Shown here piece by piece: positions 17,421 through 26,777 of a stretch of 64,000 nucleotides of DNA (within the stretch, counting starts at the first letter, position 1; every line of letters starts with the position of its first letter). The position numbers were made by a program, and so were the translations under genes. The stretch is from Acidobacteriota bacterium (GTDB taxonomy: Bacteria; Acidobacteriota; Terriglobia; Bryobacterales; Bryobacteraceae): NCBI GenBank assembly GCA_029776225.1, contig JAKOTR010000061.1, positions 51,486-115,485 of the forward strand. The letters are read 5' to 3'. Under the pieces are notes generated by a model. It had not been told where the DNA came from, did no database searches, and was given only the letters and a program-made list of their open reading frames with translations.

Positions 17421-18467
17421 ATGCCCCTTCTCGCCGACATCCTGGCTGAGAACACCCGCGAGGGCGACCTCTGGGAGCCCCTGGATGAGCGGCGGATCCG
17501 CTGTTACGCCTGCGGGCACCGCTGTCCGATTTTCGAGGGGCAACTCGGAGTCTGCAAGGTCCGCTTCAACTCGGGAGGCAGGCTGCGCGTTCCCTGGGGC
17601 TATGTAGCCGGAGCCCACTGCGACCCCATCGAGAAAAAGCCTTTTTTCCACGTCCGCCCCGGCTCCTTGGCGTTCAGCTTCGGCATGCTGGGCTGCGATC
17701 TCCACTGCGCTTACTGCCAGAACTGGGTCACTTCCCAGGCATTGCGCGACCCCGCCGCGGGCAGCCTGGTCCGGCAAACAACCCCGGAGAGCCTGGTGGA
17801 AGCCGCGGTTGCCAGCGGCGCCGCCGCCGTAGTCAGCACCTACAACGAACCCCTGATCACTTCCGAATGGGCCGTAGCCGTCTTTAAAAAGGCACGCGAA
17901 GCCGGCTTGCTGACCGGGTTCGTCTCCAACGGCAACGCAACCCCTGAGGTCCTCGAATACCTCAGGCCGTGGGTGGACCTTTATAAAGTGGATCTGAAGA
18001 GCTTCCAGGACCGCCGGTATCGCGAACTGGGCGGCCGCCTGCAGCCGGTTTTGGACAGCTTGCGGCGCATACACGAGATGGGATTCTGGCTCGAGGTGGT
18101 GACGCTGGTTGTCCCCGGATTCAACGATTCCACCGATGAACTGCGGGCGATGGCCGGGTTCCTCGCGGACATCTCGCCGGACATTCCCTGGCACGTGACC
18201 GCGTTCCACAAGGATTACAAAATGGAGGACCCGGACGATACCCGGCCTGAGGACCTGTTCCGGGCGGCTGAGATCGGCCGGGAAGCGGGGCTGCGCTACG
18301 TGTACGCGGGGAATATCCCCGGCGCCGTGGGTGGCCTGGAAGACACGCGGTGCCCCGGGTGCGGAGAGACGCTGATTTCGCGCCGGGGCTACCGGATTCG
18401 CAGCTACCGCCTCACCCCGGACGGCACGTGTCCCTGCTGCGCCACGCCCATCCCGGGCCGCTGGTGA
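17421..18467 (+). CDS. amrS: AmrS-family radical SAM enzyme (AmmeMemoRadiSam system)
   Basis: A 348-residue radical SAM protein. The cluster motif CDLHCAYCQNW (CxxxCxxC) is near residue 92. It is preceded by the family-specific Cys-rich N-terminus CYACGHRCPIFEGQLGVC and the block KPFFHVRPGSLAFSFG. The C-terminus has further Cys pairs (CPGCGETL, CPCC). These match the AmmeMemoRadiSam radical SAM protein, which in other genomes is encoded beside AmrA and AmrB. Neither partner is found in this window. The ATG is preceded by a GGGGGT SD. The substrate is unknown. Confidence 0.88.
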   Translation: MPLLADILAENTREGDLWEPLDERRIRCYACGHRCPIFEGQLGVCKVRFNSGGRLRVPWGYVAGAHCDPIEKKPFFHVRPGSLAFSFGMLGCDLHCAYCQNWVTSQALRDPAAGSLVRQTTPESLVEAAVASGAAAVVSTYNEPLITSEWAVAVFKKAREAGLLTGFVSNGNATPEVLEYLRPWVDLYKVDLKSFQDRRYRELGGRLQPVLDSLRRIHEMGFWLEVVTLVVPGFNDSTDELRAMAGFLADISPDIPWHVTAFHKDYKMEDPDDTRPEDLFRAAEIGREAGLRYVYAGNIPGAVGGLEDTRCPGCGETLISRRGYRIRSYRLTPDGTCPCCATPIPGRW

Positions 18468-18491
18468 ACCTGAGCCTGTCTGTGGCTCACT

Positions 18492-19265
18492 CTACTCGTA
18501 CGCCCACTGCGGCTTGGTAAACAGGCCGCCATCGACCCAAATCGTCTGGCCGGTGATGAACTCCGCCTGGTCTCCCGCCAGGAACGCCACCGCATGGGCC
18601 ACGTCTTCCGGGTAGCCGATGCGGGGGATCGGGGTAAGCTTGCTCCACGCGGCCGCATAATCCACGCCTCCCTCACCGCGCGTGCGCTCGATCTCGATCG
18701 CCCCGGGGGCGACGCAGTTCACGGTGATGTTGTAGCGGCCCAGCTCTATCGCCGAGACCCGGGTAAGCATCTCAATTCCCCCTTTGCTCGCCGTGTAGCT
18801 GACCAGGCCGGGGAACGGAACTTTATTGCAACCCGAGCCGATGTTGATGATCCGCCCGCCGCCGTGTTCCTTCATGTGACGGGCGGCGCGCTGCGTGCAA
18901 AGGAAACAACCCTTGAGATTGGTGTCGATCACGCGGTCCCACTCACGTTCCGGCAGGTCCAGAAGGGGACTGAACGTCTGCGTGCCGGCGTTGTTCACCA
19001 GGATGTGGAGCCGTCCGAATTGCCGGAAGCACTCCTCGAACATAGCGTCCACCTCCGCCGCCACTCCGACGTTTGCCCGGACGGCGAAAGCACGGCGGCC
19101 AAGGCGGCTGATTTCCTCCACGGTGGACGCCGCGCCGGCGGCGTCGCTGAAATAGTTAACGGCCACGTCGCAGCCGGCACGCGCCAGCTCCAGCGCGATT
19201 CCCTTCCCGATCCCCTTGCTCGCTCCGGTGACCAGAGCCGTTTTTCCTTCCAGACCATTCGGCAT
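18492..19265 (-). CDS. SDR-family oxidoreductase (3-oxoacyl-ACP reductase/glucose dehydrogenase-like)
   Basis: A 257-residue classical short-chain dehydrogenase. The cofactor motif TGASKGIGKGIA is at residues of about 13-24, NNAG is present and the catalytic set S...YTASK (Y-x3-K) is complete. The C-terminus holds GQTIWVDGG, as in FabG-like and glucose-1-dehydrogenase-like SDRs. An Asn/Tyr-rich segment after the first helix does not clearly decide between NAD and NADP. Convergent with amrS and divergent from speA. The substrate is unknown. Confidence 0.9.
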   Translation of the reverse strand: MPNGLEGKTALVTGASKGIGKGIALELARAGCDVAVNYFSDAAGAASTVEEISRLGRRAFAVRANVGVAAEVDAMFEECFRQFGRLHILVNNAGTQTFSPLLDLPEREWDRVIDTNLKGCFLCTQRAARHMKEHGGGRIINIGSGCNKVPFPGLVSYTASKGGIEMLTRVSAIELGRYNITVNCVAPGAIEIERTRGEGGVDYAAAWSKLTPIPRIGYPEDVAHAVAFLAGDQAEFITGQTIWVDGGLFTKPQWAYE

Positions 19266-19397
19266 GGTGTCGATTCTATCGAATCTGCCGTCCCCGGAAA
19301 GACAAAAATCCGGATACTACTTGCCCCCCGCCTCATTTCGGAGGAAACTGAATCTTCAGAGGCCGTCTCGCCAGCGGCAACCAGGAGGACCCATCAG

Positions 19398-21344
19398 TTG
19401 AGCGTAAGAATTTCGGAGAACCTGCACCTGCGGGAGCCGGCGGAGCGCTGGACGGTAACGGACGCCAGCGAACTCTACGACGTCGCGAGTTGGGGCAAGG
19501 GGTATTTCTCCGTCGGCCCGAACGGCCATCTCTGGGTACATCCCACTAAGGATCCGGCCCGGGCGATTGACCTGAAGGAGCTCGTGGACCAACTGGTGCT
19601 CCGCGGGATTTCCCTTCCGATTCTCATCCGTTTCGGCGAGATCTTGCGCCACCGGCTGAGTGAGATCTACCAGGCCTTTCAAAGCTCCATCGAGGAGCAC
19701 GGCTACGAAGGCGGCTACGCCTGCATATACCCGATCAAAGTCAACCAGCAGCGTCAGGTAGTCGAGGAAATCTTCAAATTCGGGCGGCAGTACAAGTTCG
19801 GACTGGAGGCGGGTTCAAAGCCGGAGCTGCTGGCCGTCCTCGCGGTGGCGGACAACGAGACCCCGATCATCTGCAACGGTTTCAAGGACGACGAGTACGT
19901 CGAAATGGTGATGCTGGCCACGAAAATCGGCCGGCAGATCACCACGGTGGTGGAGAAGTTCACCGAACTGGAGCGCGTGATCGAACACGCGCGGCGCGTG
20001 GGCGTCCGGCCTCGCATCGGGCTCAGGATGAAGCTCGCCGCCAGGGGGTCGGGCCGCTGGAAGTCCTCCGGCGGCTACCGCTCGAAGTTTGGGCTGACGG
20101 TGAGCGAAGCGGTGCGCGCGCTCGAGCAGCTCAAAGCGCACGGCATGGCCGACTGCCTCGAGCTGCTCCACTTCCACCTCGGCAGCCAGATCACCAATAT
20201 CCGTTTCATCAAGGCGGCCGTGATCGAAGCGGCCCGCATCTATGCGGAACTGGCGCGGGCTGGCGCGGGGCTGAAATACCTGGACGTCGGCGGCGGCCTC
20301 GGCGTCGACTACGACGGCTCGCAGACGGATTTCGAGTCGAGCGTCAACTACACGCTTCAGGAATACGCCAACGACGTTGTCTACCACATACAGAGCGTTT
20401 GCGACGAGGCCGGCGTGGCCCACCCGACGATTTTTACCGAGAGTGGGCGCGCGGTGGTCGCTTACCACAGCGTGCTGGTGTTCAACGTGCTCGGTGTGAG
20501 CGCCTACGGGGAGCACGAACCGCCGCCCGAGGTGCCCTCAGACGCGGAGCAGCCGCTGATTGACCTTGAGGAAACCTTCCACGAGCTCAGCACGAAGAAC
20601 CTGCTGGAAAGCTTCCACGACGCGCAGCAGGCGCTCGACCAGGCGCTCAACCTGTTCAGTCTCGGCTACCTGCCGATCGAGCAGCGGGCGATCGCCGAGA
20701 AACTGTACTGGGCGATCTGCCGCCGCATACAGCGGCTTGCCCAAGACCTCGAGTATTTCCCCGAGGATCTGGAGGGGCTCGACGCGCTGCTTGCCGACAC
20801 TTACTTTTGCAACTTCTCCATTTTCCAGAGCCTGCCCGACAGTTGGGCGATCAAGCAGCTATTCCCAATCATGCCGATTCACAGGCTGGACGAGCCGCCG
20901 TCCCGCGAGGCCGTGCTGGGCGATATCTCCTGCGACTCCGACGGCAAGGTGGACCAGTTCATCGACCGGCGCGACGTCAAGCGCACGCTGCCGCTGCACC
21001 CGTTCAACGGCCAACCCTATTATTTGGGCGCGTTTCTGGTTGGCGCCTACCAGGAGATCCTGGGCGACCTGCACAACCTGTTCGGCGACACGAACGCCGT
21101 TCACGTAAGCCTGAACGGCAATAGCGAGGTGGTCCTCGACACGGTGATCAAGGGCGATACCGTGCGTGAGGTGCTCGATTACGTGCAATTCAACGCGGAG
21201 TCGCTGCTGTCACAGTTCCGGCGGGACGTCGAGACGGCGCTGCGCGCGGGACGCATCGGGTACGAGGAATCGGGTCGCCTGCTGCGGTTCTACGAAGAAG
21301 GCTTGCACGGCTACACCTATCTCGAAGACGGCCGCGAGCGCTAA
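19398..21344 (+). CDS. speA: Biosynthetic arginine decarboxylase
   Basis: A 648-residue PLP enzyme of the fold-III (SpeA) class, which makes agmatine from arginine for polyamine synthesis. The PLP lysine lies in the motif YPIKVNQQRQVVEE (about residue 113). Also present are RIGLRMKLAARGSG, HFHLGSQI, the phosphate-binding glycine run DVGGGLGVDYDGS, and a C-terminal catalytic region FILP-type replaced by the typical SpeA tail. The frame is open far upstream, but the start is TTG 19398, which has an ideal AGGAGG nine bases before it and gives the usual family length. An overlapping dehydrogenase lies upstream on the other strand. Confidence 0.93.
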   Translation: MSVRISENLHLREPAERWTVTDASELYDVASWGKGYFSVGPNGHLWVHPTKDPARAIDLKELVDQLVLRGISLPILIRFGEILRHRLSEIYQAFQSSIEEHGYEGGYACIYPIKVNQQRQVVEEIFKFGRQYKFGLEAGSKPELLAVLAVADNETPIICNGFKDDEYVEMVMLATKIGRQITTVVEKFTELERVIEHARRVGVRPRIGLRMKLAARGSGRWKSSGGYRSKFGLTVSEAVRALEQLKAHGMADCLELLHFHLGSQITNIRFIKAAVIEAARIYAELARAGAGLKYLDVGGGLGVDYDGSQTDFESSVNYTLQEYANDVVYHIQSVCDEAGVAHPTIFTESGRAVVAYHSVLVFNVLGVSAYGEHEPPPEVPSDAEQPLIDLEETFHELSTKNLLESFHDAQQALDQALNLFSLGYLPIEQRAIAEKLYWAICRRIQRLAQDLEYFPEDLEGLDALLADTYFCNFSIFQSLPDSWAIKQLFPIMPIHRLDEPPSREAVLGDISCDSDGKVDQFIDRRDVKRTLPLHPFNGQPYYLGAFLVGAYQEILGDLHNLFGDTNAVHVSLNGNSEVVLDTVIKGDTVREVLDYVQFNAESLLSQFRRDVETALRAGRIGYEESGRLLRFYEEGLHGYTYLEDGRER

Positions 21345-21355
21345 GGGCCGCTCAC

Positions 21356-21385
21356 GCCTCCCGAAACCTGTAGGGGACGGGAGGC
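21356..21385. terminator. Stem-loop terminator between speA and the ThuA/FG-GAP gene
   Basis: An 8-bp perfect stem GCCTCCCG / CGGGAGGC with a 14-base loop. On the plus strand it is followed by CAGTTTATTT. It lies between two convergent genes. Confidence 0.6.
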
Positions 21386-21389
21386 CAGT

Positions 21390-23315
21390 TTATTTCGCTT
21401 TCCCGAGATTCAGCCAGAGGTCCAGGCGCGGCGCCTCCCAGTTGTAGGGTTTGCCCAGGATGTCGGGTGTGCCGTTGCCGTCCAGGTCGGCAATCTTGGA
21501 TTCGTGGTTGCCAAAACCGGTCGCCACGACTGTAGTTTTGAAGCTGCCCCGGCCGTCGCCCAGAAGAATATACATCTTCGCTTGCGGGTTGCCGCCGCCC
21601 AGCCGCATTTCAGCCAGGAAAATATCGAGGTTCCCGTCGCCGTCGAAGTCCAGCAGCTCGAGGCTGTGGCCGTTCTCGACATCGAGCAGTTTGTGGGCCT
21701 CCCAGGTTCCGTTCACCCACTCGTACCAGTTGAGCGGACCCCGGCCGTCGCCGACCACGAGCACGACCTCCGGGCGGCCTCCTTTCTTTAGCTGCCCCAC
21801 GGCTGCTCGCGAGAAGCTGTAAGAGGCGTCAATCAGGTTGGGCTGAAAGCGGTCGCCGCCCAGATGCTTGAACCACCGGCCGCCGCCCACGATGTCGAGC
21901 TTGCCGTCGCCGTCGATATCAGCTTTGGCGAGGCCCTCGTGCTCGTTCACGCCCCGGAAGGAGGCGGGCTTCCCGCGCTGCTGCGGCTCGCTGTCGCCAC
22001 TGTAGGTGTAAATCGGCGTGAGAGGCCACGGACCGGCCGTGCGCGGGTTGTCCGGGATTCTCGCCAGGAACAGCGTCCGGGCCCCCTGGTTCCAGAACAC
22101 CAGTTCCTCCTTGCCGTCGCCGTCGAAATCGCCAAACATTTGGTCGTGGTGCTTGGGGCTTCCGGAATTCTTGATCAGTCGGCGCGTCCACGGGACTTTG
22201 GGGTCGAAGTTTGGATACGGATTCTCCCACCACCACACCTGGTTGCTGCCGGCGTCGCCGCCCGCTACGAGGTCAAGGTCGCCGTCGCCGTCGATATCCC
22301 AGGCACAGGAACCGGCCTCGATCCGGAGCGGCCCGGAATCGATGACGTACCGCGTCCACCCGGCGGGCCCGCGGCGATACAGCACCACTGAGGGCGCGGC
22401 CGTGCGCTCGGTGATCACGAAATCGTTGACGCCGTCCTTGTCGGCGTCGAACACCACCGAGGAGGTCTGCTGGCTGCCGCGGTTGGGAGGTTCCAGGTCG
22501 CCCGACTTGGTGGAAAGATGCTTCCAGGCGACGCCGGTTGGCAAGACGGGCGTCTCCGCCCGGGCGGCCTGGAACGCGACCGCGTTCACCAGCATCTGCG
22601 AATAGGCCGGGTTTTGAAATTCCTTCTCGCTATGGCCGGGCATGAAGAACATCACAATGCCCTTGCCGGCCCGCTTGTACCACCCGGCCGTATCCTGCAT
22701 GTAGACCGTGCCCGACTTTGGTTCGCGGAACTTCAGACCCAGCAGGACGGTGCGGTCGCCCTCCAGCACGTGGTTCAGATAAACTTCGCTCTCGCTGAGG
22801 GTAAAACCGGGCAGCAGCTTTTCTACGCCGCCGAACTCGGGACTTTTGTACGGAATCTTTGCGGGGTAATTCACATCGCGAGTTGTGATGAAGTGGTTCG
22901 GGGCGAGGTTGACGATCTCCATCTCGATATCTTCGAAGTACGCATACCCTCCGTGGCTCAGATCGCCCAAGGGCAGAGTCACTCCGAGGAACGGCAGCCA
23001 GTACCGGTTCGGACGCTTGCCGGAACTGATCGAGTGGTGGAGCAGGATCAGCTTGCCCCCGGCTTCGGCGTACTCGATGAAAGCTTTTTCGGCAGGCTCG
23101 CCGATGACGCGGTGTATATACACGATTACCGCGGAGTAGCGCGAAAGGTCGCGGGGCATCTCAGTCTGCGGCACGATGGAGCTGTCCACGCCGGCCCCGG
23201 CTTTCAAGCGGGCCGCGAGAATTTGCATCGCGGGGAATTCGTCCGCCACAATCAGCACATCGCCGGCGGCAAACAGGGATGCGGTGAAAAGGAGCGAGAG
23301 AACCCAGTATCTCAT
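21390..23315 (-). CDS. Secreted protein with ThuA-like domain and FG-GAP/VCBS repeats
   Basis: A 641-residue exported protein with signal peptide MRYWVLSLLFTASLFAAG. Residues of about 18-240 look like a ThuA-like glutamine-amidotransferase fold (DVLIVADEFPAMQIL, LILLHHS, VMFFMPGHSEKEF). Residues of about 270-640 hold five or more FG-GAP repeats with calcium-type loops (DIDGDGDLDLVAGG, DFDGDGKEELVFWN, DIDGDGKLDIVGGG, DFDGDGNLDIFLAE, DLDGNGTPDILGKP). Such proteins are common in Planctomycetes and Acidobacteria and are thought to act on extracellular glycans, without proof. Last gene of the long leftward run. Confidence 0.85.
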   Translation of the reverse strand: MRYWVLSLLFTASLFAAGDVLIVADEFPAMQILAARLKAGAGVDSSIVPQTEMPRDLSRYSAVIVYIHRVIGEPAEKAFIEYAEAGGKLILLHHSISSGKRPNRYWLPFLGVTLPLGDLSHGGYAYFEDIEMEIVNLAPNHFITTRDVNYPAKIPYKSPEFGGVEKLLPGFTLSESEVYLNHVLEGDRTVLLGLKFREPKSGTVYMQDTAGWYKRAGKGIVMFFMPGHSEKEFQNPAYSQMLVNAVAFQAARAETPVLPTGVAWKHLSTKSGDLEPPNRGSQQTSSVVFDADKDGVNDFVITERTAAPSVVLYRRGPAGWTRYVIDSGPLRIEAGSCAWDIDGDGDLDLVAGGDAGSNQVWWWENPYPNFDPKVPWTRRLIKNSGSPKHHDQMFGDFDGDGKEELVFWNQGARTLFLARIPDNPRTAGPWPLTPIYTYSGDSEPQQRGKPASFRGVNEHEGLAKADIDGDGKLDIVGGGRWFKHLGGDRFQPNLIDASYSFSRAAVGQLKKGGRPEVVLVVGDGRGPLNWYEWVNGTWEAHKLLDVENGHSLELLDFDGDGNLDIFLAEMRLGGGNPQAKMYILLGDGRGSFKTTVVATGFGNHESKIADLDGNGTPDILGKPYNWEAPRLDLWLNLGKAK

Positions 23316-23360
23316 GGCCGAAATCTCGGCTCATTCTACACCGGAGCGAGCGAACTGCGG

Positions 23361-24005
23361 CTACCGGCACTCACCGGCGGCGGTGGCGAAAATCACAACG
23401 TGAACATCCACTTCGTCCTTCACCGTCACCGCGCCCGCGACGGATTCCGGCTTCATGCCGAAATCGGTCTGCTTGATCTGGAACTTGCCTTCGAACCGGA
23501 AGGTATTTTCGGCGGGCATCGACACGTCGACCGGCAGGGAGATGTCGCGCGTGACGCCGCGGATCGTGAGCGGTCCTTTGAGCAGCAGCCCGCTGTCCCC
23601 GTTTCGACGGATTTCCGTGGTCTGAAAGCGTATGCGCGGGTGACTGGCGGCCGCGAAAAACTTCGGCCCCAGCATGGTCTGCTGGATCTTGGCTACGTCG
23701 TCCGGGTCCGGCCCGCCGGGCTCCAGCCCGGCGAGTTTGCGCGCCTCCGGGGTATCGATGCGCAGCGAGGCCGTGGGAATGATGACGGCGGCCCGCGAAG
23801 CACTCACCGCTTCCCGGTCGATACACGCTGCGGCCGCCCACTGGGTGGCCAGCACGCCGTGCTCGTGGCCCGCGCCGAACGCGCTGAGAAATCCGCCCTT
23901 GCGGGTTGCGGCGGCGATGTATGACCGGCTGCGGTCAATTTCGAGATTCACAGCCTGGGCCCAGGCCACGGCGGCAACGGGCAGGAGAATCAGCAAGCGC
24001 AGCAT
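23361..24005 (-). CDS. YceI-family periplasmic protein
   Basis: A 214-residue protein with signal peptide MLRLLILLPVAAVAWAQA. The YceI lipocalin-like core is visible: SYIAAATRKGGFLSAFGAGH at the start, PRIRFQTTEI, LTIRGVTRDISLPV and FQIKQTDFGMKP. YceI proteins bind polyisoprenoid-type lipids in the periplasm. Spacing to neighbours is 45 bp (downstream ThuA/FG-GAP) and 83 bp (upstream lipoprotein), so they may share a transcript. Confidence 0.88.
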   Translation of the reverse strand: MLRLLILLPVAAVAWAQAVNLEIDRSRSYIAAATRKGGFLSAFGAGHEHGVLATQWAAAACIDREAVSASRAAVIIPTASLRIDTPEARKLAGLEPGGPDPDDVAKIQQTMLGPKFFAAASHPRIRFQTTEIRRNGDSGLLLKGPLTIRGVTRDISLPVDVSMPAENTFRFEGKFQIKQTDFGMKPESVAGAVTVKDEVDVHVVIFATAAGECR

Positions 24006-24088
24006 ATCCCCTCTTTCTTTGCGCCCCTCTTTCTTGATGATCGTCTATTACGCGCGCCGCTGGAGCGGGATGGAATTTGAGAGGCGCG

Positions 24089-24646
24089 CTACTCAAAACT
24101 GAGCGGCTGCTGCAACCTGAAAAAGAGCAGCGTGCTCGCCGGGACGTGAATGCGGGAGCCCTCCACGGAAGCCCCAGCAGCGGGTTGCTCCGGCTCACTG
24201 TCCCCGACGCGGACAATGTCGACGAGGGTTCCGAGCGGCGCGCCCCGTTCGGCTCTGCCGGCTTGAGTCGGGCCTCCGGCCGGGACAGCCAGATAGGTGT
24301 TGCCCCCGACAAGGACCGAATGCAACCCGAGCCGGTATCCGCCCGCCGGATTCGCCAGCGCGGAAATGCTGGCAGGCGACCCTCCTCGCACGATCACTTT
24401 GCCATTCGCGTTCGGAATATCGCGGGCTACGATGACGGAAAAAATGCGGCGGCCCCCCGGCGCCTCCACTGGCTGCAACGTGCGAATCACCACCAGGGTT
24501 CCCGCTGGCGCGGTCCGATCCTCGGCCGGCCACGTATAAATCGGTCCGGGGGGAGGACTCGGCAGCGTTGCTTGCCCCTGGCTGCGGCATCCGGCGGCGC
24601 CGATGATGAGCAGAAATCCGAATACCGCGATTACAATGCGCTTCAT
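24089..24646 (-). CDS. Hypothetical lipoprotein
   Basis: A 185-residue lipoprotein with signal peptide MKRIVIAVFGFLLIIGAAG and lipidated Cys-20. The mature part starts with a Pro-rich linker, followed by a beta-rich domain (GTLVVIRTLQPVEA, VIVARDIPNANGKV, VIVRGGSP). This resembles acidobacterial proteins of unknown function with a repeated 'GTLV/TPL' barrel fold. No catalytic residues are evident. It starts 14 bp after the stop of the GT-C-like membrane protein, which implies co-translation. Confidence 0.75.
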   Translation of the reverse strand: MKRIVIAVFGFLLIIGAAGCRSQGQATLPSPPPGPIYTWPAEDRTAPAGTLVVIRTLQPVEAPGGRRIFSVIVARDIPNANGKVIVRGGSPASISALANPAGGYRLGLHSVLVGGNTYLAVPAGGPTQAGRAERGAPLGTLVDIVRVGDSEPEQPAAGASVEGSRIHVPASTLLFFRLQQPLSFE

Positions 24647-24660
24647 AGCACCACAACGGA

Positions 24661-26658
24661 TTATCTCAAATACAACCTGCGCCAGGCGCCGCGGGGAACG
24701 CAGAATATCAGGCCGCCGGCGAGGGCCAGCCAGCTCACTATGCGTGCGACCCGCATTTCCAGGCCGCCGTCGTAAACCAGTTCCACCGTGCAGGGGCCTT
24801 CGCAGCCGGGCTCCACGGCAATTTGTCCGAGATTGTCGGCATAGAGGCGGCGCGGTTGGCCGCCAACCGTGGCGCGCCAGCCCGGGTGATAGGTGATCTG
24901 AACCGAAAGGAGTTGTCCCTTTCTCATATCCGCGTTGATGACCGCCTCATGCCGGCTGCGCCAGCGGAACTCGGCCGGCGGCAGATCGGGATTTTCCAGC
25001 GCGGCGAGGTAAGGGCGGAGCGGCTCAATATCCAGCCCACCAGTGGGCCTGCGCGCCGGCAAATCGTCGGGGCGGACTACGTGGGCCAGCGACGCCGACC
25101 GCGTGGGAATCTCGTAAATTGCATCATCACCGTCGCGCCAGACTTCCTTGAAGATTCCGTCGAATTTCCGCGCGTTGCGGAAAGGCTTGTACGTCTCGCG
25201 GCTATTGGGGCCGCCCGTCATAACCGCATGCACGCCGAAGGCCCGCAGCCATGCGGCGCCGACCTCGCCCTCTTTATCCGTGCCCTCGCCGGAATAAAGC
25301 TGATAGAACACCGCGGCTTCATGGGGATTTACGATTCCCTGGTCCCACCCACCGCCGAACTGCGCCACGTCGGTGAAGGCGTTCAACCAATAGCTGACGG
25401 TTCCGGGCACGTAAACACGCCGGCCCTGCATGTTTTGATCAAGCCATTGCGCGGCCTGGTACTCGAGCGTCGTGCGGATATCGATGGGGTGGCCGTAATA
25501 CTCCGCGTGAGCGTGATACGTCTTGAGCTGCAACACCGCGAACAGCAGAAAGGCCGAAGCGATGACAACCCGGCGCCAGCCTGAGAGTTGATCGAGCAGC
25601 GGCCGAAGGGCAAACGCCGCCACCAGCGAAAGGGCCATTTCCATCTCCAGGTGATAGCGTTTGGCTTCGGGCATGATTGCGACGCCGAACCATTCCCAGG
25701 CCAGAGACAAAGTCGCCATGAAAAAACAGAACACCAGGGCGAACCGCAGCACCTCGGGCGGTTTCCAACGCGCAAACGCGGCTTCGATAAGCACGAGCGC
25801 CGCCAGGATCAGGGCCGCGTATTTCAGGTGCTGGATTGTCATCCCATAATCGCCGCCGGTGTGCTGCGCGTTCGTGCGGATGGTGGCGATCAGGGAGGGC
25901 GGCAACCAGGGCGACGCAATGGCGTACGCGTAAATGCCAATGCCGGCCACAATCGCCCAGGTTTTCCAGTTCGACCGCGGCGCGCGCGCCACCAGGTACG
26001 CGATGATGGCCATGGCCAGAGCAAAGGCGCCGAGCCAGTTTGTCAGCGCCACCGCGGCCATTGAGAGCGCCGCCAGCAGGTAATGAACGGGCCGCCGCTT
26101 TTCGAGCGCGTAATGGAGGCACAAGACGGCCACCGGGAGCAGGGTCATCGAGGTCAGGTGCGGACCCTCGCCCCACTGAACCAGCGCCTGCAACCGGCGG
26201 GGACGGAACACGCCGCCCATATCGTGGCGGACCGCGGTGATCAAAACGGCGGAAGGCGAAAACAGCGAGTACAGCATGGCGGCGAGAAAGCTGTACACGC
26301 GGGACTGAGAAAGCTTCCAGGCCAGCCAGAAGAGAGCAACCGGTCCCAGGCTGTAAGTAAGCGAAGTCACTGCGTGGTAGGCCAGCGCGGGAGACGCACC
26401 GGACAGTTTCGCGGCGGCCGCCACCGTCACGTGGAGCAATGGCTGATATGTGTGCTGATAAGGGATGCCGCCGTACCAGAGGGGGAACCAGGTGAGGTCC
26501 CGCCAGTTATCCATCACATAGCGCGCGATGGAGATGAAGGAGGCCTCAATCGACCCCATCTGCGCCGTGTACTCGGTCAGGAACAGCTCGTGAACGACGT
26601 ACGCGTTCACCAGGAACAACACGAGAGCGCAAGTGGCGGTCTTCAGGCGTTCGGACAA
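24661..26658 (-). CDS. Polytopic GT-C-like membrane protein (PTPS-related/YfhO-like)
   Basis: A 665-residue membrane protein with roughly 11-12 hydrophobic segments in the first 400 residues and a soluble C-terminal domain. The periplasmic first loop WFPLWYGGIPYQHTYQPLLH matches the 6-pyruvoyl-tetrahydropterin-synthase-related membrane domain found in GT-C glycosyltransferase-like proteins. The late segment AEYYGHPIDIRTTLEYQAAQW and a C-terminal beta domain (VQITYHPGWRA, a YfhO-like signature) fit a lipid-linked sugar transferase. The acceptor is unknown. The start is probably TTG 26658, which lies inside a 36-base sequence repeated at 27756-27791. Confidence 0.8.
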   Translation of the reverse strand: MSERLKTATCALVLFLVNAYVVHELFLTEYTAQMGSIEASFISIARYVMDNWRDLTWFPLWYGGIPYQHTYQPLLHVTVAAAAKLSGASPALAYHAVTSLTYSLGPVALFWLAWKLSQSRVYSFLAAMLYSLFSPSAVLITAVRHDMGGVFRPRRLQALVQWGEGPHLTSMTLLPVAVLCLHYALEKRRPVHYLLAALSMAAVALTNWLGAFALAMAIIAYLVARAPRSNWKTWAIVAGIGIYAYAIASPWLPPSLIATIRTNAQHTGGDYGMTIQHLKYAALILAALVLIEAAFARWKPPEVLRFALVFCFFMATLSLAWEWFGVAIMPEAKRYHLEMEMALSLVAAFALRPLLDQLSGWRRVVIASAFLLFAVLQLKTYHAHAEYYGHPIDIRTTLEYQAAQWLDQNMQGRRVYVPGTVSYWLNAFTDVAQFGGGWDQGIVNPHEAAVFYQLYSGEGTDKEGEVGAAWLRAFGVHAVMTGGPNSRETYKPFRNARKFDGIFKEVWRDGDDAIYEIPTRSASLAHVVRPDDLPARRPTGGLDIEPLRPYLAALENPDLPPAEFRWRSRHEAVINADMRKGQLLSVQITYHPGWRATVGGQPRRLYADNLGQIAVEPGCEGPCTVELVYDGGLEMRVARIVSWLALAGGLIFCVPRGAWRRLYLR

Positions 26659-26683
26659 AGCTGGAGCCTTATCCTAACATATC
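26648..26683. repeat. 36-base repeat, copy 1
   Basis: Matches 27756-27791 at about 32 of 36 positions. Both contain CGTTCGGACAA, then CTGGAGCCTTATCCT and end in ATC. The core AAGGCT-GG-AGCCTT is an inverted repeat, with one mismatch in this copy. This copy overlaps the TTG start of the membrane-protein gene. Confidence 0.8.
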
Positions 26684-26720
26684 GGCCCGGATCGCAAGTG
26701 CCGGCGCCGGGAGTCTTTGC

Positions 26721-26763
26721 CGGGCAGGCCAGGAGGGATCACGGGAGGATCATGGCCTGCCCG
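26721..26763 (-). terminator. Long stem-loop downstream of the aldo/keto reductase
   Basis: An 11-bp perfect stem CGGGCAGGCCA / TGGCCTGCCCG encloses a 21-base loop with a nested GATC/GATC pairing. It lies 15 bases after the stop of the aldo/keto reductase on the minus strand. No T-run follows, so it may be a rho-independent terminator of weak type or an mRNA 3'-end stabiliser. Confidence 0.55.
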
Positions 26764-26777
26764 TTGTTGATCTCAGA

